A program made the translations under genes and the position numbers. Below, one piece after another: positions 26,101 through 38,100 of a stretch of 64,000 nt of DNA. Source of the stretch: Scatophagus argus (Eukaryota > Chordata > Actinopteri > Scatophagidae); contig NC_058506.1 in the NCBI RefSeq assembly GCF_020382885.2, positions 14,672,318-14,736,317 on the forward strand, in the 5' to 3' direction. How positions within the stretch are numbered: the stretch's first letter is position 1; each line of letters starts with the position of its first letter. The notes beneath the pieces were generated by a model, which made no database searches, was not told the origin of the DNA, and was given only the letters and a program-made list of their open reading frames with translations.

Positions 26101-29100
26101 TCTTCTTTTTTCTCTCCCCTTACTCCAGTCTGTCACAACCCTCTCTCTTAAAGGAAGGTTCATTGCCAAACACTATTGTCCCAGAAAAGAAAATTTCTGC
26201 CGCATGTGCTCCACCTGACATCCGTTCAGGCCCTACTGTTACATTAGAGGTCTTGACCCTGGTGCCACCTCCACAGAGGCTGACTGATGCAGAGGTTCCT
26301 CTATGGAAAGCGCTAGAAGGGAGAAATGGGAAAGATACAGCTGAAAAAATCTCTGCCAAGGAGGGTACAAAACCTTTGTGCAGGGGGTAAGAATGGATAG
26401 GGGGCTGTTTGTCTGTGTGCTGCTCTGCTTTATCTTTCCATCTGACCATGTGTGTGCCTTTCTGCTTCACTGATGGTCTGGCTTCTTAATGATGTAGTAA
26501 GTAGCACATGTAAAATTGTACTGGCTGTATCTTTCATGTGTTTTATCCTCTGTTCTTGCTCATACAGAGAAGATGCCGCCAAAGTCAACACCCCTGTCAG
26601 ACATGAGAACCAGGCAATCACAACAAAAGACAAAGAAACACGCCACATAGTCCCGACTCCTGCCCAACCCGGCGCTCCACCCGTTAAAGAGGAGCCCGGA
26701 GAGCCAAACAGACCCAGAGTGGAACCAGCAACCTCAGTGGAGATTTCCCCCAAGCCGACAAGTGAGAGCTCAGCTTTGGCGCTTGACCCGCTGCTGCCCT
26801 CAAAACCAGAACCAGCACTGCAGCTGGAACAAGTTCTCCAACCATCGGGAAAACCACAACACGAGGGAGCACATGAGGATAAACCAACCAAGTTCGTGGC
26901 TGGTGGTCAGGAGGGTTTCATCAATAACACAAAGCCTGTGTGCGAGGCGGAAAAGCAGCTGTGGGCAACTGTAGAGGAGGCCACAGCAGAGACAGAAGCG
27001 GAAGGAGGGATGGAAAGTAGTGAGAGCACTGAGGAGAAGGATGAGAAGCAGGAGCAGGGTGGTGTAATAGGGGGGTGAGTCAGTGATGGTTCCTTTGCAG
27101 CATGGCATGACATGTCTGGTTTTGCTCACGAATCAGCACATACAGACACACACTCACATGCATACTTGCACGTGTACTGACAAATGCTCCTTTGTGGTGC
27201 TACAGCCTAACCAGTGTTTGCTCAACAGTTGAAATTGCTGTTCTCTTCAGCTCAGCCTCTGTCTATGCTGTTAGAGTGGTTCTTTAAATGGAAATAATTT
27301 GATGAGCACTTTTAATGAGAGTGTGTGTGTCTGGGGCTGTCTGTGTGTGTGTGTGTGTGTGTGTGGTAGTACCCAGAAATGTGCACACCCAGAGGCGGAT
27401 GTGTGTGTTGCCAGGCAGCAGATGGACGTGTCTGCTGGCTTCATGTCAGCAGTAGTTGGGGTGTTGTATAGAGGGTGAGTCGCTCTGCCTGCCTGTCCAT
27501 GAAGCTGTTTGTTATGGTGTGAGGCATCATAGAAAACATTTTTGAAGACCAAAATTAAGTATAGTCAGAACGTATTTTCAAATCGGATCCTTCTGAATGT
27601 TGCACAAACTACAAAACAAACATTTACTTAACATATTATATGTTATATATTGTATAGCTAAAATAATAAAGAATCATATAGAAATATGATTATTATTCAA
27701 CTTATAATCATATATTTTTTTACTATATTTTTTACAAAATTTTCTAATAATTGCCAGGAAATGTACCAATTTGTTCTCATAGTATTCAAATTACTTATCA
27801 TGCCTTTCATTAATCTGTTCAGAGAGACATTTTATTAGTTTGCTGAATTATCTCCATGTTAGTTATTCCAGTGTCGGTTGCTTGCATCATACAGCGCGCC
27901 TAAGTGCTTAATGCTGTGGAAAATCCCCTGCACTGTAGATAGAAACTGTCATCATGTCCAGCATCCTGTTGGTTTCAGTGGTTGATCTATCATTTTGATC
28001 ATTTGAGTGTGATCCACTCAGTGGGTGGTTGTCCATAGTCTGTCATAAAGAGTTTTTCTTGTGCATATTAGTGGCTTGCTTTGCATCTTTCTCTGATCTG
28101 ATCTGAGCTCTCACCTGCATGGTACCAGGAACTGTTTTCGCTTGTGCTTAATCACATCAGAGGTAAATGTCAGTGGACTTTTGCTGTATCATGGGTAGGA
28201 AAATAAAAGTGTAGGGTGGCTTTCAGCACAACCAACAATAAATGTTTCCTCTGTGTGCTTTGGATAAGCACCAAAACAAAGTCTGAAAGGAACTACTTAA
28301 TCAAGCATGCTGTCTGGCTTTCTGTTCAGAGCATGCTGAGGTCATTTTAAGGGTGAGCCCCGTCTCAGAGTTTTCCTGACCCTCGTGTCTGTTCCTTTAG
28401 CTATGAGACAGTGGCCTCCATCCTGCAGACAACTGGATCCACTGATGCAGCTCATCCAAGCCGCTCTGCAGACCAGCCATGTCTCCTTATGAGTAGTGAA
28501 GATCAGCCATGTTTGCATGATGTAGATGCAGAGATACTGTGTCCCTCTGAGACAGATGTTGATCAACAGATTCCCATTGGTGGGGACATTTCGCCACCTG
28601 CTGCCTTCTGTGACACAAGAGGAAACCTGAAGATTAGTGAACAAACGGAATTAACTCAGATGCCAAAGAGTTTGCACCCACAGGGGCTGAGTCTGGTGGC
28701 AAGTCTGAGACTGGCAGCAAGTGAGCAGGAGAAGGAGAGAGAGCTGGAGAGGGAGAGAGCAGAGAGAGAAAGGATAGAAAACATGAGGAGGGAGGAAACA
28801 GAGAGGGTGGAGAAAGAAAAGGAGGAGAGAAAGAGGTTGGAAAAGGAGAGAGAAGAAACAGAAAGAAAGGAAAGAGAGAAAAGGAGGAGGGATGAGGAAG
28901 AGGAGAGAAAGAGGTTGGAAAAGGAGAAGGAAGAGATGGAGAGGAAGGAGAGTGAGAGGAAGAGGAGGGAAGAGGAGGAGGAGGAGGAGAGAAAGAGGTT
29001 GGAAAAAGAGAGAGAAGAGATGGGGAGGAAGGAGAGAGAGAGGAAGAGGAGGGAAGAGTTGGAGAGAAAGAGGTTGGAAAAAGAGAGAGAGGAGGTGGAG

Positions 29101-32100
29101 AGGAAGAGGAGGGAAGAGGAGGAGGAGGAGAGAAAGAGGTTAGAAAAGAAGAGAGAGGAGAGAGAGAGGAAGGGGAGGGAAGAGTTGGAGAGAAAGAGGT
29201 TGGAAAAGGAGAGAGAGAAGATGGAGAGGGAGGAGAGAGAGAGGAAGGGGAGGGAAGAGTTGGAGAGAAAGAGGTTGGAAAAGGAGAGAGAGGAGATGGA
29301 CAGGAAGAGGAGGGAAGAGGAGGAGGAGAGAAGGAGGTTGGAAAAAGAGAGAGAGGAGAGAGAGAGGAAGAGGAGGGAAGAGGAGGAGGAGAGAAGGAGG
29401 TTGGAAAAAGAGAGAGAGGAGAGAGAGAGGAAGAGGAGGGAAGAGGAGGAGGAGAGAAGGAGGTTGGAAAAAGAGAGAGAGGAGAGAGAGAGGAAGAGGA
29501 GGGAAGAGGAGGAGGAGAGAAGGAGGTTGGAAAAAGAGAGAGAGGAGAGAGAGAGGAAGAGGAGGGAAGAATTGGAGAGAAAGAGGTTGGAAAAGGAGAG
29601 AGAGGAGATGGAGAGGAAGAGGAGGGAAGAGGAGGAGGAGAGAAAGAGGTTGGAAAAGGAGAGAAAGGACATGGTGAGGAAGAGGAGGGAAGAGGAGGTG
29701 GAGAGAAAGAGGTTGGAAAAAGAGAGAGAGGAGATGGAGAGGAAGAGGAGGGAAGAGGAGGAGGAGAGAAACAGGTTGGAAAAAGAGAGAGAGGAGAGAG
29801 AGAGGAAGAGGAGGGAAGAGGAGGAGGAGAGAAAGAGGTTGGAAAAAGAGAGAGAGGAGAGAGAGAGGAAGAGGAGGGAAGAATTGGAGAGAAAGAGGTT
29901 GGAAAAGGAGAGAGAGGAGATGGAGAGGAAGAGGAGGGAAGAGGAGGAGGAGAAAAAGAGGTTGGAAAAGGAGAGAGAGGAGATGGAGAGGAAGAGGAGG
30001 GAAGAGGAGGAGGAGAGAAAGAAGTTGGAAAAAGAGAGAGAGGAGATGGAGAGGAAAGAGAGAGAGAGGAAGAGGAGGGAAGAGGAGGAGAAGGAGAGAA
30101 AGAGGTTGGAAAGGGAGAGGGAGGAGATGGAGAGGAAGAAGAAAGAGAGGAAGAGGAGGGAAGAGGAGGAAGAGAAGAGGAAGAGGTTGCTAAAAGAGAT
30201 GGAAGAGCTGGAGAAGAAGCAAAAGGAGGCGAGGGAAAAGGCAGAGAAAGAGAGGAAGCAGCACAATGACACAGCAGATGTGGAAGAAAACAAAGAAACA
30301 GAGGAAAGGGAGAGAAAGACTGAAAAGCAGAAGAAGGTGGAGGACAGGGTGAGACAAAGGGAAGAGGGCAGCAAAGGACAGAAACCACAAGAAAAAGGAG
30401 AGATCATTTCATTAATGTCAGTGCAAAACAAAGAGGAAGTAATGATTAACCAATCAAATGACTGGCCTCCTCTGAGGGAAGTAGAACTGGATGATATTGC
30501 AATAGATGAGAGGCTACAGGGTGATGAAGAGCATACACAAAACAAGTCTGATCCCAAGTTATTGAAACAGACTGACCCTAAAACTGAGGCCAAACCTGCT
30601 GAGTCGCTTTCTGCCATCAGACCAACAAACAAGCTCAACTCCGGATCAGTCAAACCTGAGGACTATGAAATCTGTGTTAAGAAAGCCCCAGATAATTCCA
30701 GTCTGAGATCAGTTAAAAAAGACAAATCAAATCTAATATCCGGTGCCATCCCAGTGTGGTTGAGAGAGGAGGAGGAAGAGGAGGTGGAGTATGAAAGAGG
30801 ACAGGAGGATCTTGGCTCCATCTGGCTGGCTGAGCTGTACATGGAAGGGGTAGCGGGGTGAGTAAGCGGTGGGGAGGGGAGGGTGGTGGGGCTACTAACA
30901 GCAAAGGGTTGGCTGTATGAGAGAGATCTGCTTGTTGCTTCTTGTGGGTCAGAGGACAGCAGATGTGCATTTTATGCGTATGCTTCCTCTAATAACCAAG
31001 GCTTGACTGACTCACTGTATCTGCAAGGAAATAATAATTACTAAGCATTACTGTCCTTCATCTAGTGAGGGTTTGGCCTTTTTTCTCAAGAAAGAGTGCT
31101 GTGTTGGCATGTGAGTAATGTGTTGTATGTCATTATAACACTGTGAAGGAAACTGTACTTTCCTCTTTACATCTTTTTCTTGGTTATGAGTTAAATGGAG
31201 ATTTTCAAACTGAGGAGGGATGCAGAGTTGCAATTATTTATCCTGCTAAGATATGTGGTTAGCCATTCATGTTACCATAAAAGCCTTAATGCCCGGTTTC
31301 CGTAACAAAGATATGATTATCTCTGAAGTCCAGTGTGAATAAACATCCACAAATCTGCTTAGAAATTGCAGGAAAAATTCACCCCCAGAACTTACCTGAG
31401 AATCAACACATTATTAAGTTTTCCTCAGTATGAAACACAGTTATAGTTGTCTGCATATCCAAGGACAAACTGCAAACAGGAACTACTAATTCAGCAAATT
31501 CAGCATAGTCCCAGTGATGCTAATTTGCCAAAATGTAAACAGATAACACAGATTAAACATTATGCTTCCTGGTTACATCCCTGAAAGGATTATGGGTTTA
31601 CAAGGGGTACAGTTGTCTCAGTTTCATCTGAGAGTCCGACTTTGAATTTTTTAAATTTTATTTTATAGCACTGCTGTTTTTTCAAGATTACAGTTAGGGT
31701 ACAATTTTAGCAAATGAGCATCAGTAGTCCAGCAAGCATGAAAAGGGGAAGCTGTGCAACGGACCTCCATCTATTCGCAGTATGTTTGTGTCCATGATTG
31801 TCTACATAACTGACATGAAGGAACATTGCAGCGTTCCTTGATTTTGTTCAGTAAATAAATAGCATGTTGGCTGGAGGCTGGAGTATGTTGCATATTAGTG
31901 TTTTTGTGACACTTGTACAGTTTGGTATAATCTCACATGGCCAGACCTCTGTCCCACCAGACTCGTGCAAGTCTGTGGAAAATGTTTTCCAAACAATGTG
32001 GATGTCAGGGCTTTGGTAAAGCTTGAAACAGCCATGAGCTTAGCTGAGTTTGGAACAAGCACTCCAGGAGAGCTGTTGTTTTAGATTAAAATGAATGTCC

Positions 32101-35100
32101 TTAATGAGTGCCATGCTGTATGTTCTGTTCAATCTAAATCGGTTTAAAAGAGGGTAACAACCCTCTGTTTTGCTTGAACTTCTCACGATGGAGTTCTGGC
32201 TGTGTGAGATGAATGACGTTATGTTGCATGACAAGGACATTGCAGTTGCATCTGTTGCTTGTCAGGTTTTTGTTTTTTTTTTTCACCTCAGGCACTTTGG
32301 CCTTCAGGTTCAGGTTTGAATCTCCCTTTCTGTCTTCAGCACAGGCCACCCGCCCCTTGCTGTTTCCCAGAAGCCTTCCTCACTTCCTTCTAGTGGACAA
32401 ACCTTTTACCAGGGTTCTGCTGCTAGTCAGCCAAGTGAACTCAAAGGAATCATTCAGACTTCTATGGCCAAAGATCGTCCTCAATGTAATGAGGCACAAA
32501 AACCATCAATGAAAGAACTGGACACAGCAAAAAATGAAGAGGGAGAACTTCCAAGCACAAACACTGTCAGAATGCAATCTGACACTGAACACACCAACGT
32601 GCTCACTGAGAAGAACATCAGTGAGACAAGCAATGACACAGAAATAGCCAAAATGCCTACAGATTCACACAAGACTCATGAAATGAAGCCTGATGGAAAT
32701 TCGAGTCACCACAGTTTAAACACGGACATACTCACCACAAAGAGTGACAGTCCACAGATTAACGACCTTCACGCACTGACACAAACCCCTGATCTTTACC
32801 AGCTTACCAAAGACCATCAGCTCCGAGAAGAGGAGAGGTTGTTATTGGCAAGAATTCATGAGATGACAGGTGATACGTCCCCTGTGTCCAGCCCCCGCGG
32901 TATGAAGCGCCTCATCCCCGACCCGCGTGACATTGACTGTGACACCACAGAGCTTGTTGATCACAGTCAGCGCTTGATTATTCCCTGCTTTGATACCCTG
33001 CAGGAAATATCTCTAACTGAGGCAAAAGAGCCGCTGGCCATTGAGCTGGGGCAAAATCAAGAAGGAAAAGAAAATGTGTAAGTCAGCGTGGGCTGTCGAC
33101 CTGTGCTGCTCTATAAAATAACTTTGCCACTTGTCTCGTTTGGGTATTTGATATGCAGAGCTGTAGACTTAGAGACTTCTGACTTAGACTTGAGTCAGAC
33201 TAACGTCACAAAAAATGAGCAATCAGTACTCTCTAAAGATATGACATGTCTTGAGAATTGAAAGCAAAAACATCTCGGGATAAAATTCTGACCTGGCAAA
33301 AATAATGCAAAAAAACCAATCATTAAAAAGACAAGCATGAGCAGAAATTATATAGGCTTACATGTTAAATGTTTCATTACTCATAGACTAAGAGTCTACA
33401 GCTATGCTAGTCACTCTGTGAGGCTGTACTTACAGCACTCACTTTGGTTCCTTGAGCTAAATGCTAAATGGACTAGTGGACTGACTGATTGACTGCCACA
33501 GGCCGTTAGACGTTAGGCATCCATAGAGCCATGCTGGCTGTTCAAATGCTGTGTCGTGAGTTGAGACTTAAGCTCTGGTGGTATGTGTGTAAGTGCACGT
33601 CGGTGCTGTGTAGTAGGACAACTGTTTGGTGAATCTGCTTGTTTCTTAGGGGATTAAAAAAAAAGCCCTAACAGCATAGACCCATTTTGAGTGACCCATG
33701 CTGAAAATATTGGTTTCTGTTCTCTGGATGCAGTGTATGCGCTCTAACATCAAACCAGTGCTGCAATCTGTCATGTCATCAGACTTGCATGTCTCTCGCT
33801 TGCATTTACGAATCACTGATAATGATGCTGAAAGCAGACCGATGATCTCTTTTCTTCTACTAAACAAAGCCTGTCTTCTTATGTCCTGCCACCTCTTAGG
33901 CCAAAAGTCCAACCAGCTGACACCTCCAGCACACACGCCGATGATAAACACACTGACACACACTCCACTGCTCTCCATCACTGTGAGATGAAGACATCTC
34001 GACTTCCTACATTACTAGAAGAAGAAACCTCTGACCTCAGGTCCCCTGATTCTGTTCCAGTGGTCAGAGAGGAGGCTGACGGGAAAGACGCCGCTGCTGA
34101 GGTAAATATACACAATATACACAAGACAAACAGTCACAACCAAAACTGAACTTCTTTTTGCCCTTCTCTCCTTCTCCAGGACCTTGTGAACTCTAGCCAG
34201 TCACTGCTCCAGTGGTGTCAGGACATCACCAACAAGTACCCAGGAGTAAAGGTCACCAACTTCAGCACATCCTGGAGGAACGGCCTGGCCTTCTGTGCCA
34301 TCCTTCATCACTTCCATCCAGACAAAATGTAGGCCATACAGGCAACATGACCTGTTTTTCAGCATCAAGAATTGAAAAAGAAAAAGAAAGATTTGAAACA
34401 ACTAATCCATTGCTTGATTGCCAGAAAATTAATTGGCAGCCACGGAGATTTACTGCCATTTTGTGTTTTATATTATTATAAAACCTAATCTTTTTGGATT
34501 TTGGCTGTTGTTTTGACAAAATAAACAAACATGCCAGTTTGTATTCTGGAAAACTTAAACAGGCACTTTTCACTATTTTCTGGGATTTTATAAACTAAAC
34601 AATAAATTGTTTGATCAAGGAAGTAATCATCAGATCATGAAGCTTGTATGTTCTCAGTATCTTCTTCCATGCTTTTATCCCATCAGAGTTTTTGACCAGT
34701 TGGACCCTCATGACATCAAACTGAACAACAAGAAGGTGAGGATGTTAATCAATCAATCAATTTAGATTTTTCTTAATTAATTTTACCTGCATTGACTTTT
34801 AATACCGTGTTGTGATCATCTTAACTTTCTGGCACTCTCTATGTTGTCTTTTGTGGGCTAAAATTGACATTGCTGGACAGCTTGTTTCTTTACTGATGAC
34901 ATCTTTCTTTTTTAACAACATCAGGCGTTTGACGGTTTTGAGGCTCTGGGCATCTCTCGTCTGTTGGAGCCGTCCGATATGGTTCTCCTGTCCGTCCCCG
35001 ACAGGCTCATAGTCATGACCTACCTCAGTCAGATCCGCTCACACTTCACCAACCAGGAGCTGAGCGTGCTGCAGATAGAGCACAACAGCAGCCAGTCCAG

Positions 35101-38100
35101 CTACGGCCTCGCCCTTCCTGGTCCTGGTCCATCTAATGTCGACGCTGCCGCTTTCTGCATGGCCAGACTGAATGAAGGAGTGAGCCTAGAGGAAGGAGGA
35201 AGCAGCACATTGGTCGTCCCACCACCGAGGACCAAACGGCCAGTAAAAGGTGTCAACTTCTTTCTTTGCTTTTTAACAATTTTAAATCCTTGTATGTATC
35301 CTTTAATCATTTGATAATTATTCCTACCACAATTCATCCCTTCTGTCAATTTAAGCCACTTCAGCCTTATGGATTGCAGTCAAACTCACTTAAAATTCCA
35401 GTCCATAGCTATTCAACCTTCCTAGATACAGTAAGACACAAAATGAAGTGGAGCAAAAAGAGAATCAAGTCGGAGAAAACTGAAAAGAAGCGTAAAAGGA
35501 AACATTTGTGTGTCTCCAGGGAACTCAGGAATGTGAACTAGTAAGTGGATAAACAGCAAGGATAAACAAATCATTAAATCAAGTTTACAGCACCTCAGTA
35601 AATTCTACTGGTTTCCCAAGGCTCCCAAAGATGGTCCAGCAATAAACAGCACACTTTGGATATAAATATCTCTCTCAGTATGTGAGACAATGAATGACGG
35701 AGTCCGACATGAGCACATTTTATGCCAACAACAATTTGGTTTTGGTTAATTCAGATGAGAGATTGGTGTCTATGCTGAAATAAGGATGGATTTAATCAAA
35801 ATGTAATGACAGTCGTGGGATTGACTGTTTACTTTAGCCGTCGTCCATCAAATCTGATAACCGCACACAAACCCTGCAGCACCGACTTGTTAATCCTAAA
35901 CGACGCCTAGCTATGTTTACTAACAAGTGCATAATTGTGGTTGTTGAAGGTTACTCAGGAAATTCAAGACGTTAAATACAACTTCTAATAGCTTTTGTGG
36001 TGCTTTTAGTGGATGAGTCAGTAACCCCAGTCCCACCCCCAAGGTCGATCAACAAAGCAGTCAAATCTGGAAATCAGGTAATACTATACTCTTTATTTTC
36101 TCTATGCATCAGCCTTGTGATAGTTACTGTATGTCAGGGTTTGATGTTTTTGTTGTCCAGGATGAAGACACATTCACTGACTCTGCTGCAAAAATCTCAA
36201 ACAATACTGGTGGGTACCTGAGTCAGTCACAAAACATTAACACTTTTAATATTTATTTCATTTCCCCATCATTATCATTTTCATTTCTTTCTCTTCTTTT
36301 TCTTTTACATCTTGTTTTTTGTTGTGTGTGTTCATATGTGCAGAGCTGCAGAGCGCAGCTGAGAACAAGCCTCTCAAACAAGAAGAAGAACCAATGGTCA
36401 GTCTTGTGTTCTGCACTTAGCGTTTTCTCATCTCTGCATCTTTTATTTGACTCTCACTCTCAGATCAAATCACATAAACATCATTAACCTAAATAATGGT
36501 TGCAAGAAGGACAGTTCATGCTAAAGAAAGCATTTCCATGATTTTAAACATTCTGCATTCACAGCCTGTATTTTCCCATTCTTTTGACCTCTCTCTAATC
36601 ATCTGACCCTTTTCTTTTCATTTTATTCTTGTTTCCCCGACTCCCCTTTTCCTCTGATCTCCATTCCACCCCTTTTCCTCCCTCGGTGACTGTCTGTGTG
36701 TGTTCATGGGTGATTATGTGTGTGTGTTTGCATCTATGTGTGTGTGTGTGTGTGTGATGGGGCTTGTGGTCAGTGTCTGCAGGACACCAGCCAGTATGTG
36801 CTGAGTGAGCTGGCAGCATTAGAGACGGAGCAGAAGCACATCGACAGCAGAGCTGCTGTAGTGGAGAGACGTCTGCGAAGCCTCATGGAAACAGGTGAAG
36901 CACACAAACACACACAAAAATGCACATATCTTCAACAAATAATGAACAGAACTAAACAACGTACAGTGAATTTATAACCTTTCCTTCTAACCTTTGCAAT
37001 GTGGTGTTGTGTGGTGGTGGTTGTCGAACCTGCTGTGCATCCACTACACATACATTCAAAACCCCCTTATTAAACTTGCTGTATGCCAGCAAAAATAAAT
37101 AACATGCACTGAAAATATTTTCAGTTTTAAGAATCAGGAAAAGAAGTTGTGCTTCAACATTAAGCTCATCTTTGGAGTGCTAAGCCCAAAACCCAGTGAC
37201 CCTATTCCAAAGATCACTGTACCAAAGATACAGTGATCCTGTACAAGTCCAGTTCATGTTAAGGTTAGGATAGCAAATCTATACCTGCCCCACACCCAAC
37301 TAGACACCTAAAATACAAACTGCTGGTTACCTACGATTATATCTAAATCTCTTCCTTGTGGTGGCTCACCGGCAGAGCACCATCAAGTAAGGTGGGGTCC
37401 TTACTGCAGCGATTTGATTCCAGCCCGGGGTCTTTGCTGCTTGTCATCCCCTCTCTTTCTTCCTACTTTCCAGCCATTATTCAGTTCTCACTGTCTTTTT
37501 TTTAATGTTTTCACACTACATGTGTAGAACCTCAGAGTTATAATAGATTAGATTTGCAGCATATTTTCTATACTGCCAACATGACCAAGTGCAAAATAAT
37601 TATCTTAATTTTTGAGACCCTCATATTTTAAAGGGGTCCTTGTTGGTAGTTCAGGTGTCCAACTGTATGTCTACCTGTATGTCACACAACATTTTGGCAA
37701 TGCTGTATGTTGTCAAGTAACCCATCCAGTTGTATACAAACTGTTCTTCTTCTGCTAACACAGGAAGCGACCGTGACGAAGAGGAGAGACTGATTCAGGA
37801 GTGGTTCACTCTTGTGAACAAGAAGAACGCTCTGATACGCAGACAGGACACCCTGGAACTACTGTAAGAGCTTGTACATGCAAGCAGCACACACATGTAC
37901 AAACACAAAGAGTACAATCCACACCTCTTCTTATCTGTCTGATTACCGTCTGCATCTACAGGCAAGAGGAGCAGGATCTGGAGAGGAGATTCGAGCTTCT
38001 GACCAGAGAACTTCGGGTCATGATGGCCATAGAAGGTTGGTAACCAGCAGAAATACTGAAGTAAACGTATCAATACCACAGTGTTTTTATGCTGTAGTTG

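Noticed and set aside
29302-29553. CRISPR-like array of 63-base repeats
   Set aside because: There are no unique spacers, and the units are in-frame coding repeats in a vertebrate gene.
28634-30653. Very long reverse-strand open frames (584 and 665 codons) opposite ehbp1l1 exon 17
   Set aside because: They are mirror images of GAG/AAG/AGG codons (giving CTC/CTT/CCT, Ser/Leu/Phe/Pro only). They lack start context, splice structure and any family similarity; the + strand frame continues a known gene.
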